From positions 153,857-217,856 of the forward strand of contig JAJVIN010000017.1 in the NCBI GenBank assembly GCA_022071945.1: DNA of 64,000 nt, in the 5' to 3' direction. Below the pieces are notes generated by a model. The model ran no database searches. It was not told the origin of the DNA and worked only from the letters and a program-made list of their open reading frames with translations. Both the position numbers and the translations under genes were made by a program. How positions within the stretch are numbered: position 1 is the stretch's first letter; every line of letters begins with the position of its first letter. This DNA comes from Thermoanaerobaculia bacterium (GTDB lineage Bacteria; Acidobacteriota; Thermoanaerobaculia; UBA5066). Positions 13,020-22,159 of the stretch are shown one piece after another.

Positions 13020-14072
13020 CTACTGCGGGGGAGGAGGGGTCGCGGGAGGTTGCGAGTCGAACCCGCCGGGGCCGGGGCCGCCCTGTTCCGCGCCCTTGAC
13101 ATCGGAGCCCCGTCCGCTGCCCTGGTAGTTCGACGGACGGTCCGAGAACCCGACGGGAGGACCTCCGGGCCCGGGAGCCGGCGGGGCCGGCGGCGGAGCC
13201 ACGGTCTGACTCGACGGTGAATCCGGTCCCTGGGCAGGGGGCGGGGGCGGCTGGGGTTCGGTCTTCTCGACCGGCTTGACGTCGGGGGGCTTCGTTCCTG
13301 TTGGATGCGTCTGGAGCGTGGGAGACGAAACGCTCGGGACGGTCGGGACCACGATCGGGACCGGGGTGGGAGTGGGCGCGGGGACCGGGGTCTTCTGGGG
13401 CTCCGCCGCCGCCGCGGGGGGCGCGGGCGTCGCGGCCGGCGCCTTGGCGGGCTGCAACAACGCCTGGATCCGCTCCGGCTCGGCGAACTGCTCGACGATG
13501 GGCTGCGCGGCCCGCACTTTTCTCTGCTGGTAGGTCTCCAGGAGCACGCGCGACCTGAGTTTGCTCTCGATGGCGAAGGGGTTCTTCGTCGGGTCAAAGA
13601 GCGACGTGTCGACCCTCAGCGACCTCTTGTAGGCATCCAGGGCGGCGTCGATGTTGAAGAGCCGCTCCTCGACGAGCCCCAGCATCCACCACGCCGGCCA
13701 GTTGCCCGGATCCCTGTCGACCGACTTCTTCAGGAACGATTTCGCGCCGCCGTTGTCTCCCTTCCAGAGCGACACGAGGCCAGCGTTGAAGTAGGCCTTC
13801 GTCGCGATCTTCGGATCCAGCTCGGCCGCTTCCTTGAACTCCCGGATCGCATCCCGCCAGAACCCGTCCCGGGCGATCAGAAGGCCCAGGTCGTTTTTCA
13901 GAGCGGCGTTTTTCGGGTCCTCCTCGAGCTTCTGCAGGATGTCGGCGATGGCCCGGTGGTGCGCGAAGAGGTTGGGATCGATGAATCCCTTGTAGACGTC
14001 CCGGGCGTCGGCGCTCCCGGCCAAAGTCAGGATCAGGGCGAAAGACGCGGTCCACGATGACATGCGTTTCAT
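13020..14072 (-). CDS. exported TPR protein with Pro/Ala-rich C-terminal tail
   Basis: The product is 350 residues with a signal peptide (1-23, ending GSADA). Three to four TPR units (about 35-175) include KNDLGLLIARDGFWRDAI and AYFNAGLVSLWKGD. From about residue 205 to the end it is low-complexity Pro/Ala/Gly/Gln. The tail suggests a flexible periplasmic or surface-exposed region. The start codon overlaps the stop of the upstream coiled-coil gene (ATGA). I do not recognise a specific function; TPR domains scaffold protein complexes. Confidence 0.7.
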   Translation of the reverse strand: MKRMSSWTASFALILTLAGSADARDVYKGFIDPNLFAHHRAIADILQKLEEDPKNAALKNDLGLLIARDGFWRDAIREFKEAAELDPKIATKAYFNAGLVSLWKGDNGGAKSFLKKSVDRDPGNWPAWWMLGLVEERLFNIDAALDAYKRSLRVDTSLFDPTKNPFAIESKLRSRVLLETYQQRKVRAAQPIVEQFAEPERIQALLQPAKAPAATPAPPAAAAEPQKTPVPAPTPTPVPIVVPTVPSVSSPTLQTHPTGTKPPDVKPVEKTEPQPPPPPAQGPDSPSSQTVAPPPAPPAPGPGGPPVGFSDRPSNYQGSGRGSDVKGAEQGGPGPGGFDSQPPATPPPPQ

Positions 14073-14680
14073 TGAGCAGTTCCTTTCGGAGAAGCCGGAC
14101 GGCCGACGAGGCGAACACGCCCCCCGTCGGTCTTGATCTCGAAAACGAGCCGGCTCGCACCCGTCCTCTGCCTGATCTCGTCTGCCTGTTTTCTCACGAG
14201 CTCTTCGAACCTCTCGTACCTCAGCTTCGAAGTGTCCTCCCCGGCGGCCTGCCTGGCGGCGAGATACCTGTCGAACAGGGGCCGGAAATCGACCTTCCTC
14301 GGTTTTACGGAGTCCCCGGTCCCGGCGTTGCCCGCTGCGGCAGCCGGCCGCGGTCCCGCCGCGGGAGGAGCCTCTGGGCCTGAAGGACCGTGCTTGAGGT
14401 GCGCCGTCGCCAGGGTCTTCCCTTCCTCCAGGGCCTGAATCTTCCTGTCCCAGAGGTCGGAGAAGGAATTGAACCTCGCCTGGATCATCTGGAGCCGGTA
14501 CCGTTCCGCCAGCTTCTCGATCTCCTGGTTGGCGAGCTTCCTGAAGTACTCGACGAGTAATTGCCGAGCCCGGACGGGAGGCACCTTGGAGACCCCGGCG
14601 AAGTACCGTTCGTACTCGACCTGCAGGTCCCTCACTTTTTTCTCGAGGTTCGGAAGTTCTTGCTCGATTGAAACGCCCAT
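14069..14680 (-). CDS. conserved-looking helical/coiled-coil protein of unknown function
   Basis: The product is 203 residues. Residues 1-85 are strongly helical and charged (IEQELPNLEKKVRDLQVEYE and following), ending in FNSFSDLWDRKIQALEEGK. A Pro/Ala-rich linker (about 100-125) follows. The C-terminal domain (about 130-200) contains RPLFDRYLAARQAAGEDTSKL, FEELVRKQADEI and a final beta-like segment VFEIKTDGGRVRLVGRPA. There is no signal peptide, so it is probably cytoplasmic. The domain order recalls uncharacterised proteins of Myxococcota and Acidobacteriota. The start at ATG 14680 lacks a clear ribosome site. It is coupled to the exported TPR gene and divergent from selA across 27 bases. 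Confidence 0.6.
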   Translation of the reverse strand: MGVSIEQELPNLEKKVRDLQVEYERYFAGVSKVPPVRARQLLVEYFRKLANQEIEKLAERYRLQMIQARFNSFSDLWDRKIQALEEGKTLATAHLKHGPSGPEAPPAAGPRPAAAAGNAGTGDSVKPRKVDFRPLFDRYLAARQAAGEDTSKLRYERFEELVRKQADEIRQRTGASRLVFEIKTDGGRVRLVGRPASPKGTAQ

Positions 14681-14707
14681 GTCTCTGGTCCGGTAGATTC
14701 TAGACGT

Positions 14708-16117
14708 ATGAGCGAGCCGAGGGTGAATCCGCCTTCCATCGACCTCCTCCTTTCCCACCCCGTCTCTCGAGACCTCGTCGAGCGCCACGGGCGGGAACGC
14801 GTCAAGGACGTCTTCCGCCAGCTGACGAGAGAGCTCCGGGCGAGCGCGGAAACAACCCTCCCGCCCGGCAAGGAGACCCTGGTCGAGAGCCTCGCGCTCT
14901 CGGCCCGGATGCGGCTCGAGTCCCGGCGGCCCGCCGGCCCTTCGGCCGTTCTCAACGCGACGGGCATCCTCCTGCACACCAATCTGGGCCGTGCCCCGCT
15001 GGGGGCCGAGGCCAAGGACGCCGTCTTACGCGCGGCCGGCTTCTGCACTCTCGAATACGACCTGGCGACCGGTCAAAGAGGGAAACGCGCAGAGCATGTC
15101 CGGCCCTTGTTGAACGAGCTCTTTCTCGGTGCGAACCCCCGCCTCGATTCTCTCGCCGTCACCAACACGGCCGCGGCCCTCCTGCTCGCTCTCGACACCC
15201 TGTGCAACGGAAAGAAGGCCGTCGTCTCGCGCGGAGAGCTCGTCGCCATCGGAGGGGACTTCCGGGTCCCCTCGATCATGGCAAAGAGCGGGGCGACCCT
15301 TCTCGAGGCCGGGACGACGAACAAGACGACCCTGCAGGACTACCGTGAGGCGCTCGAGGAAGGAGCCGGCGCCGTCCTGAAGGTCCACCCGTCGAACTAC
15401 CGCATCATCGGCTTCACGGAAGAGGTGGGTGTGTCCACGCTGGCGGCCCTCTGCAAGGAGTACGGGGTTCCTCTCCTCTACGACGCCGGAACCGGACTCC
15501 CCCCCTCCGCGCCTTCCGCGGTGAAAAGAGCGCTCCTCGACGTCCCGTCTCCCTCAGAGGCCCTGGAGGAAGGCGCGAGCGTGGTCACCTTCTCCGGAGA
15601 CAAGACACTCGGTGGCCCGCAGTCGGGAATCCTCCTCGGCCAGGTGGAGCTGATCGAGAGAATGACGAAGAACCCGCTCGCGCGTGCCCTCAGACCCGAC
15701 AAGCTCGTCCTGGCGGCCCTCGCCGCGACGCTCGACGCTCACCTGGCGGGACGGCACACCCAGGTCCCCTTCTTCCGGATGGTGGCCGCATCCGCGACAG
15801 ACCTTCTGGCTCGAGCGAGCTCCGTCGCCACGGCCCTTTCGTCCCGCGGATTCGTCTCCACGGTCGTGGCGACCGAATCCGCCGCCGGAGGCGGAAGCGG
15901 TGTCGACGCGGTTCTGCCCTCCCATGCCGTCGCCCTGTCCCTGCCGGGCGTGGCGGCCTCCGAGCTGGCGGAACGCCTCAGGCGCCTGACTCCGGGAGTG
16001 ATCGGAAGGATCCAGGAAGGACGGGTCCAGCTCGACATGAGATCCCTGCTGCCAGAGGAAGACGGCCTGCTCCTCGCGGCGCTTCTCGGGCTCGGCTCGA
16101 GCCAGACGGCAGGCTGA
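14708..16117 (+). CDS. selA: L-seryl-tRNA(Sec) selenium transferase
   Basis: The product is 469 residues, the usual SelA length. It has the N-terminal SelA helical domain (about 1-60), the NATGILLHTNLGRAPLG signature near residue 83, and a PLP-binding Lys in TFSGDKTLGGPQSG near residue 298. The enzyme uses selenophosphate to convert Ser-tRNA(Sec) into Sec-tRNA(Sec) in the cytoplasm. Its presence implies that the organism decodes UGA as selenocysteine. No selB, selD, selC tRNA or in-frame-UGA selenoprotein was recognised in this window. Confidence 0.92.
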   Translation: MSEPRVNPPSIDLLLSHPVSRDLVERHGRERVKDVFRQLTRELRASAETTLPPGKETLVESLALSARMRLESRRPAGPSAVLNATGILLHTNLGRAPLGAEAKDAVLRAAGFCTLEYDLATGQRGKRAEHVRPLLNELFLGANPRLDSLAVTNTAAALLLALDTLCNGKKAVVSRGELVAIGGDFRVPSIMAKSGATLLEAGTTNKTTLQDYREALEEGAGAVLKVHPSNYRIIGFTEEVGVSTLAALCKEYGVPLLYDAGTGLPPSAPSAVKRALLDVPSPSEALEEGASVVTFSGDKTLGGPQSGILLGQVELIERMTKNPLARALRPDKLVLAALAATLDAHLAGRHTQVPFFRMVAASATDLLARASSVATALSSRGFVSTVVATESAAGGGSGVDAVLPSHAVALSLPGVAASELAERLRRLTPGVIGRIQEGRVQLDMRSLLPEEDGLLLAALLGLGSSQTAG

Positions 16118-16133
16118 ACACCCGCCGGGGCCC

Positions 16134-17492
16134 TCAGATCTTCAGTTCCTTCATCCTCAAGACGAGCTTCTTGAGTGGGATACCGAGCTCTTCGGCGGCC
16201 TTCATGCGGTCCCCTCCCGACCGTTCGAGGGCGAGGCGGATCCGGGCGACCTCGCCGGTCCGTAGCCACCGTTCCATCGTCTCCTCGAGCGGCCCGTCGA
16301 GAGACGGGAGGGCGATCTGGGGGTCTCCCGCCACCCCGACGACGATGTCCGACGGCTTGATCAGGTCTCCGCTCGCGAGGATGACGGCGCGCTCGATGAC
16401 GTTCCTAAGCTCGCGGACATTGCCGGGCCAGTCGTGGGCCATCAGCTTTTCCTGCGCGGCCGGCGAGAACTCCAGCGGACGGCGCTTCATGTCCCGCGCG
16501 GCATTCGCCGCGAACTCCCGGGCCAGGGCGGGGACGTCCTCGCGTCGGGCCCGCAGGGCCGGGAGCCTGACGGGAAAGACCTCGAGGCGGTAATAGAGGT
16601 CCTGCCGGAAGCGCCCGGACTTCACCAGGGCCAAGAGCTCACGGTTGGTGGCGGCGACGAGCCTCACGTCAGCCCGGATCGCGGCCGTCCCGCCGACCCG
16701 GAGAAAGATCTTCTCCTCGACGACCCTGAGGAGCTTCGTCTGGGCGGCGAGGGGAAGCTCGCCGATCTCATCCAGAAAGAGAGTGCCGCCGTCGGCGAGC
16801 TCGAACCGCCCCGCCCGTCTCTCGGAAGCACCGGTGTAGGCGCCTCGTTCGTGCCCGAAGAGCTCGTTCTCCACGAGGCTCTCCGGCAAGGCTGCCACGT
16901 TCACCGCCACGAACGGCCCCCCGGCCCTGGCGGAGAGAGCGTGCAGGGCCCGGGCGAAGAGCTCTTTTCCGGTTCCGGACTCCCCGAGCAGAAGGACCGT
17001 CGCCTCCGTGGCGGCGGCGCGCCGGATCCTTTCCAGGGCCTCCGCCAGAACCGGCGAGGACCCGATGATGCGGGGCATCCCCTTCAGTCCTGCTTCTTCC
17101 GCCAGAAGAGCCCGAGAGATAGCCGACCTGCGAGCCTTCACGTGCCTCTCGACGAGGAGAGTCAGGAGCTCGGGATCGACCGGTTTGCTCAGGAAATCAG
17201 CCGCCCCCCTCTTCATCGCCTCGACCGCCGTCTCGACCGTGCCGAAGCCGGTCAGGACCACGACGGGAACGCCCGGATCCGCCTGCAGGGCCGCATCGAG
17301 AACCGCCATTCCATCAGCGCCGGGAAGCCTCAGGTCGGTCAGCAACAGGGCGTAGCGGCGCCCTTCCGTCAGCCGCCGAACCGCCTCGTCGCCCGCTGAA
17401 ACCGCCTCGACCTCGTAGCCCGCGGCCACCAGGGTCTCCGCCAGCATGGTCCGGAGAGACTCCTTGTCCTCGACCAGCAAGACCTCGGCCAT
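16134..17492 (-). CDS. sigma-54-dependent NtrC-family response regulator (PilR candidate)
   Basis: The product is 452 residues. The receiver domain has phospho-acceptor D53 (LLLTDLRLPG) and a conserved SKP lysine near 103. The AAA+ domain has Walker A GESGTGKE (170-177), the sigma-54 contact loop GAYTGA (217-222), Walker B GGTLFLDEIGEL and the arginine-finger region. A FIS-type helix-turn-helix occupies about 420-452. It activates sigma-54 promoters after phosphorylation by a histidine kinase; none is adjacent. The orphan kinase at 51688-53535 is a candidate partner, and a sigma-54-like promoter precedes the minor-pilin operon at 47.8 kb. The PilR assignment is inferred from this context. Confidence 0.85.
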   Translation of the reverse strand: MAEVLLVEDKESLRTMLAETLVAAGYEVEAVSAGDEAVRRLTEGRRYALLLTDLRLPGADGMAVLDAALQADPGVPVVVLTGFGTVETAVEAMKRGAADFLSKPVDPELLTLLVERHVKARRSAISRALLAEEAGLKGMPRIIGSSPVLAEALERIRRAAATEATVLLLGESGTGKELFARALHALSARAGGPFVAVNVAALPESLVENELFGHERGAYTGASERRAGRFELADGGTLFLDEIGELPLAAQTKLLRVVEEKIFLRVGGTAAIRADVRLVAATNRELLALVKSGRFRQDLYYRLEVFPVRLPALRARREDVPALAREFAANAARDMKRRPLEFSPAAQEKLMAHDWPGNVRELRNVIERAVILASGDLIKPSDIVVGVAGDPQIALPSLDGPLEETMERWLRTGEVARIRLALERSGGDRMKAAEELGIPLKKLVLRMKELKI

Positions 17493-17534
17493 ATCAGGAT
17501 GTCAGAAGCGAGCGGGTTTTCGCGCGGTGCAGAA

Positions 17535-17556
17535 AGGCCGAGTGTCCTCCCGGCCT
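17535..17556 (-). terminator. weak hairpin after the FxLYD gene
   Basis: A 6-bp inverted repeat (AGGCCG / CGGCCT) with a 10-base loop begins at the TAG stop codon and is followed on the minus strand by TTTCTG. It may reduce read-through into the regulator gene. Confidence 0.35.
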
Positions 17557-18448
17557 ACCTCGGACCTTCGGTCGGCCGGATGGGCAGGTACGGCTGGCCG
17601 GGAGCGGAGGGTTCCCCGACCGGAGCGTTCGCCATGGGAGCAGCGAAGTCGGCCCGGGGCCTCGGCGTCGGAGCGGGCGGAGGCGTCCGGGGCGGAGGCG
17701 TCGGCGTGGGCTCGGCAGCCTCCCCGGCCTTGCCGCCTTGCGGCGCACTGGCGGGTTTGGCCCCCTCGGGAGCGGGCTGACCGGCCGGCACGACCACCGA
17801 CCAGGTCGGCACGTACCGGAACGTCTTCGGTTCGGCCTCGATCGACACCTCGCCCTGGAAGCCCGAGGACTCCCCGGGGCCGAGATTCGTCTTTGCGACC
17901 GTGCCAAAGACGGTCGTCAGGGTCTTGTTCTCGTTGCCGATCACCTCGATCGTCACCGAGACACCCTGGACTTCGACCTTGCTGCGATTGACCACGGTAC
18001 CGGTGAACGAGTACCCGGTCTTCGTCTTGCTCGAAGAGGCGGACCCAATATCGACATCCCCCGCCGAGCGAGCCCTGTCGCCCGCCTCGCCCTCGGCCGT
18101 CATGCCGCGGGCGACATCCTGATCGGTCAGACTCACGGACGCCCGCTTCGTCCCCTTCGCCTGCGCCGCCTCGGCAAGAGACATGGGCTTGGTGGGCGTC
18201 ACGACCGGAGCTGCCTCGGGAGCCGGAGCGGCCTTGAGAGCCGCGGTCTTTTCGAGGTCGATCTCGGCGGCCTTCACCGACCGGACGGAACCGTCCTTCA
18301 ACGTCAGGATGGCCATCTGGCCCTTCTTCACATACGGCTTGGCAAGCTCGAGAACCTGGCCGTCCTTCAAGACGACCGCTTCACCCCGAGCCGAACCTGC
18401 CCAGAATGCAGCCAGAAGCAACGCGAAAACGCAGAGTCCGCGGCGCAT
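17555..18448 (-). CDS. exported FxLYD-domain-like protein with Pro-rich tail
   Basis: The product is 297 residues, starting at ATG 18448 with GGAGG 6 bases upstream. It has a signal peptide (1-22, ending ARGEA). An N-terminal segment contains VVLKDGQVLELAKPY and a second 'LKDGS' strand, resembling small SH3-like domains. A middle domain (about 140-220) reads GYSFTGTVVNRSKVEVQGV, resembling FxLYD domains of secreted proteins. The last about 70 residues are Pro/Ala/Thr-rich. It follows the PilX-PilY1 fusion by 43 bases in the same direction. The function is unknown; possibly an accessory protein for the exported pilus components. Confidence 0.65.
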   Translation of the reverse strand: MRRGLCVFALLLAAFWAGSARGEAVVLKDGQVLELAKPYVKKGQMAILTLKDGSVRSVKAAEIDLEKTAALKAAPAPEAAPVVTPTKPMSLAEAAQAKGTKRASVSLTDQDVARGMTAEGEAGDRARSAGDVDIGSASSSKTKTGYSFTGTVVNRSKVEVQGVSVTIEVIGNENKTLTTVFGTVAKTNLGPGESSGFQGEVSIEAEPKTFRYVPTWSVVVPAGQPAPEGAKPASAPQGGKAGEAAEPTPTPPPRTPPPAPTPRPRADFAAPMANAPVGEPSAPGQPYLPIRPTEGPR

Positions 18449-18491
18449 AACGAACCTCCGTCAATGCCCGCAACTATACCGCACACCCTTC

Positions 18492-20924
18492 TCACCGCTC
18501 CCGCGTTTCGGTTTCGTCCAGGATCAGACCGAGCGGCCTCTCGACGAGCTCTCGCCCGTTTCGGCCTTCTCCCCGGATCACTCCGGCCGAAACCCCGCCC
18601 CCCTTCGCGGGGAATACTCGCGGCACCGAAGTCCCCGCCGCGGGGCCGGTCCTGAAAACCCCGTTCGTCTCCGGCCAGAAGGCCGCCGACTCGGGACAGC
18701 AGTCGGCGCCGGCACAGGGCGCCCCGCTGCGCATTTCGACCCGGTACAGGCGCCCTCCATCAGCGGCCCCCCGGGTCCCCAGGACGAGATAGCCGTTTAC
18801 CAGGGAAAGTCCAGACTCCGGTTCCTCACTGCCCGGCAGCTCCGCCCGGAAACCACTGATGGAGATGGGCCCGGGCCGCTTTCCACAGACGGTTTCCCTC
18901 TTCTCGAGACTGCCGGCATCCAGAAGGTCACCGCGCCGCTGCGTCCGGCCTGTCTGGACCGGGATCGAGACCACTTCGGCGGGTCCTTTCCGGAAGGCCT
19001 CGAGCGGTCCGCCCGCCGTCACCCACGCCACCCCGAGCCGGCGGTACGAGCCACGAGGGTGCGTAAAGACCACCGGAGGAAAGGACACCCCCCGCTCTCC
19101 CCCGCACCCCACGGCCACTCCGTTCGCGTTTTTCCCTGCGCACTCGGGGGTTCCAGAGTCCCCTGTTTCGCCGTCGAAAACCAGCTCCGCAACACTCTCC
19201 TCGGAGAGTCCGTCCTCCAGGCGCAGGAGCCAGATCGAGCCGTTGAGGTCCCCGAAGAAGACCGCATCGACGGAGCCATCGCCGTTCGAATCCACGAGGG
19301 ACGCTCCCCCGGGCAGGGCGGCAAAGCGCCTCTCCTCCGTCCTTCCATCTCGAACCGACACACCCCTGTCCCAGCGGAAAAGGATCTCGCCGGTCCCCGC
19401 ATCCAGGGCGTAGAGAACGGCCCCCTTCCTGTTTGCCGGGACCACGTTCTTCCCCAGGTGCAGGACGTCTTTCGGGTCGAATCCGCCGCTGACGAAGACG
19501 ACGAAGCGGTCCTTGGGGAGGGTTTCGCCACGGGGCCGCACCTCCAACCGGCCGATGGCGGGCCTTCCCATCGCGGCCGCGGAATCCTCGAGCTTCTCGG
19601 GCGGCGCTTCCCAGGCGAGGGCGGGGTAGGGTCCGCTGCACAGAAGCACCGGCCGCGCGGAGGGGTCTGCCAGACAACCCGGCGCGTTGGCGGTCGCGGC
19701 CTCCGGGTCGGGTTGAGTCAGGTCGAGCGCGAAAAGCCCGCCCCTCGAGCGCGGAACGAACGCAAGGGTCCGCCACTGGCAGTGCGTGCCCGGGCGATTC
19801 ACGAGCCGGGCACAATCGGCGCCTCCTCCCGCCCAGGCAGCGTCGATGAAGACGTCCGCGACCGAGAGGGCCGCCGGTCCGCCGATCCTCGAACCCGAGC
19901 CCGGAAAGGCGAAGGCCTCCGAGCCCGTTTCCAGATCGAACGCGTGAACGTCGGCAACGTCACTGGCCGCGAGAACGACGGGCCGCCGGTTTCGCTGCTT
20001 CCAGGCGAAGTCCGGGTAGCCGAGGATGTCGTTGACGAGAAACCAGACCTGCCCCGGAGCTTTCACGGTCTGGGGCGGACCGTACGTCGCGGAGAGAGCG
20101 GGAGCGCGGCCCAGAGTCTGGGCGCCCGGAGTCTGGACGCCCGGAGTCCGGGCGCCGGGCGCCTGAGCAACCGGCGTCCGGGCGCGAACGATCCGCCCGT
20201 CTTCCGTGTCGAGGAGGTTCCGTCCCGGCCAGAACGAGACCTTCTCCGGCCCCTTCCCCCCCAGAGATCTCAAGAGCGCTCCAGGCTTGAGCGGCTCGGC
20301 GTAGCCAGAGGCGAAGTCGAGCGCCTCCCGGACGTCCCAGAGACGCTTCATCCCGCCCGTGACCCCCGGACCTTGACTGCCCCCGCCGAGATCGGGCTCG
20401 AGGGCTTCGAGACAGCCTTCCGGGCCAGCGGTGACCCAGACTCTTCGCTCCCGCGGCCACAGGGGAGAGGACACCGTGCTTGCCGCCTCGAACGGCTGGC
20501 CCCGGATCTCGAGCACGGATTCCAGCTGGACCGGTTGATCTCCGGTGGAGCTCGTCTTGACGAGATAGATCTGCTTCAAGAACGCCGGAGAGCTGCCGGA
20601 TCCCAGATCACTCGTTCCATCGGGCCTCACGGTCAAGAGCTCGAATCGGTCCAGGTTCCCTCCGGCAGGCTCCCAGACGCTGGCCCAGCGGCTCCTCAGC
20701 ACGGGCAAGTTTCTCTCCGCGGGAGAGATCGCCTGCGAGACGAGCGAGGCCTTCAAGAGCTCGAGGACGGCCTCAGCGCTGGAGAGGTCCCGAAACCTCA
20801 TCAGTTCCCGCGTGCCCGCCGTCACCCGGGCCGTCGAGAGCATCAGCGAGAGGCCCAGGATCGACAGGGCAACGAGGATGGCCAGCGCCACGAGGAGGGT
20901 CGCGCCCCGCCGCCTCCCTCTCAT
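18492..20924 (-). CDS. PilX-PilY1 fusion: pilin-like N-terminus joined to PilY1 beta-propeller
   Basis: The product is 810 residues, starting at an ATG overlapping the upstream pilW-like stop (ATGA). Residues 1-55 have a basic start and a hydrophobic helix beginning RGATLLVALAILVALS, followed by an SSAEAVLELL segment, as in PilX_N proteins. From about residue 300 on, the protein looks like a PilY1 propeller. It contains VHAFDLETGSEAFAFPG, ALYALDAGTGEILFRWD and a calcium-loop motif DSNGDGSVDAVFFGDLNG. In known systems PilX and PilY1 are separate proteins that together prime pilus assembly and form the tip. Here they appear covalently joined, and no vWA domain is visible. A short repeat of PG(A/V)(R/Q)T units lies near residues 250-275. 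Confidence 0.8.
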   Translation of the reverse strand: MRGRRRGATLLVALAILVALSILGLSLMLSTARVTAGTRELMRFRDLSSAEAVLELLKASLVSQAISPAERNLPVLRSRWASVWEPAGGNLDRFELLTVRPDGTSDLGSGSSPAFLKQIYLVKTSSTGDQPVQLESVLEIRGQPFEAASTVSSPLWPRERRVWVTAGPEGCLEALEPDLGGGSQGPGVTGGMKRLWDVREALDFASGYAEPLKPGALLRSLGGKGPEKVSFWPGRNLLDTEDGRIVRARTPVAQAPGARTPGVQTPGAQTLGRAPALSATYGPPQTVKAPGQVWFLVNDILGYPDFAWKQRNRRPVVLAASDVADVHAFDLETGSEAFAFPGSGSRIGGPAALSVADVFIDAAWAGGGADCARLVNRPGTHCQWRTLAFVPRSRGGLFALDLTQPDPEAATANAPGCLADPSARPVLLCSGPYPALAWEAPPEKLEDSAAAMGRPAIGRLEVRPRGETLPKDRFVVFVSGGFDPKDVLHLGKNVVPANRKGAVLYALDAGTGEILFRWDRGVSVRDGRTEERRFAALPGGASLVDSNGDGSVDAVFFGDLNGSIWLLRLEDGLSEESVAELVFDGETGDSGTPECAGKNANGVAVGCGGERGVSFPPVVFTHPRGSYRRLGVAWVTAGGPLEAFRKGPAEVVSIPVQTGRTQRRGDLLDAGSLEKRETVCGKRPGPISISGFRAELPGSEEPESGLSLVNGYLVLGTRGAADGGRLYRVEMRSGAPCAGADCCPESAAFWPETNGVFRTGPAAGTSVPRVFPAKGGGVSAGVIRGEGRNGRELVERPLGLILDETETRER

Positions 20925-22159
20925 CGCGCGGACCTCCGCAGGGGCACGAGGACTTCCGCGGGGGCGGCAGCTCCGCGCGCGGTGACGGAGAGCCGGATCA
21001 TCCTCAGACGGCTCTCGCCAGAGGCGTCGCGTAGCTGGCTGACCGTGGGGAGGGGCTCTGAGGCGGCATTGGGCCACCACTGGTCTCCGCCCTTTCCGGG
21101 CGCTCCGACGCTGGGCGAGGCAACCTCGGAAACAAGCGGATCGAACGCTCCCGTCTCTTCTTCGGCCAAGCCGTAGGCCACATCGAGATCCTCGATCTCG
21201 TCGGCGACGCGAGCGACCTCGTAGCCCGCCCCGGCCCGGCGGGCCGCGGCGAGGTAGGAGGGCTCGCCTCCCTCGCCGGAGGCGACGAAGTAGACAAACT
21301 CGTCGGCGATGCCGCCCGTCTCGAGCCCGCTCGCCTTCTGGATCGCATCGTCAGACTCATGACCATCCAGGAGCCGGGCCTCCTTCGCTGTGAAGTCGAG
21401 GGTCACCTCGAGAAAGCAACCCCTGCGGCCCGGTGGGCAGTCGCCCGGAGAGGGCGCCGGGGACCGGCATTCACAGTCCTTCTCGAGAAGCGATGCGTCG
21501 AACGACTTCACCTTCGCGGCAAAGGACTGGCCTTCGGCGTCCGAGACCATGAAGGTCACGTACCGGCCCTCGCGCGATTTCGAGAGGGCTGCCAGCGTGG
21601 ATTCGAGAGGGGCATTCTGGCCCGCGAGCGATGCGTTCCACTTCAGCCCCAGTCCGAGGGGATGTGTGGTCCAGTTCCGGGCGGGGTTCAGACGGAGAGG
21701 GAAGCGGGGAATCCGAAGACGAAAACCCCTGCTCTCCCGCTGAAGACGGCCCGGTTTCTGGGCGCGGGCCGGGACGGAGAGCCGCTCGCGGGTCACGAGG
21801 TCGAACGGATCCAGGACGAGGAGCGGATGCCGCAAGAGCCCCCGGACCGCGATGACATCCGTGCCGGGCTTCACCTTCACCGTGCGCCCGTCGTGGAGGG
21901 GAATCGTGTATCCGCCGGGAACGTTTTCAGCCAGAGGCACGATCGGGTTCATGAGGGGTCCGGCGCCCGCGTTTCGGATTTCCTGGGCGAGCGTCGAAAG
22001 CGCGGCCTCGATCGAAAGCGAGGCCCCGCCGGGAACGGGCCCGGACGGGACGGCCGTCTTCTTGGAGAAAAGGCGCAGGAACCCGAGCGTCAAGAAGACG
22101 AGGAGAAGCAACGTCAGGACGGCCTCGAGGAGCGAAAGGCCACGCCCGGGACGCTTCAC
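20921..22159 (-). CDS. PilW-like minor pilin
   Basis: The product is 412 residues, starting at a GTG that overlaps the stop of the preceding gene (GTGA). A class III prepilin signal reads KRPGRG^LSLLEAVL, with Glu at +5, followed by a hydrophobic helix, so it should be processed by the prepilin peptidase. The long C-terminal domain has several Cys (CECRSPAPSPGDC and others) and a region 'DEFVYFVASGEGGEPSYLAA' as in PilW proteins. PilW is a minor pilin that primes pilus assembly. The downstream gene is the PilX-PilY1 fusion, translated in coupling. Confidence 0.75.
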   Translation of the reverse strand: MKRPGRGLSLLEAVLTLLLLVFLTLGFLRLFSKKTAVPSGPVPGGASLSIEAALSTLAQEIRNAGAGPLMNPIVPLAENVPGGYTIPLHDGRTVKVKPGTDVIAVRGLLRHPLLVLDPFDLVTRERLSVPARAQKPGRLQRESRGFRLRIPRFPLRLNPARNWTTHPLGLGLKWNASLAGQNAPLESTLAALSKSREGRYVTFMVSDAEGQSFAAKVKSFDASLLEKDCECRSPAPSPGDCPPGRRGCFLEVTLDFTAKEARLLDGHESDDAIQKASGLETGGIADEFVYFVASGEGGEPSYLAAARRAGAGYEVARVADEIEDLDVAYGLAEEETGAFDPLVSEVASPSVGAPGKGGDQWWPNAASEPLPTVSQLRDASGESRLRMIRLSVTARGAAAPAEVLVPLRRSAR

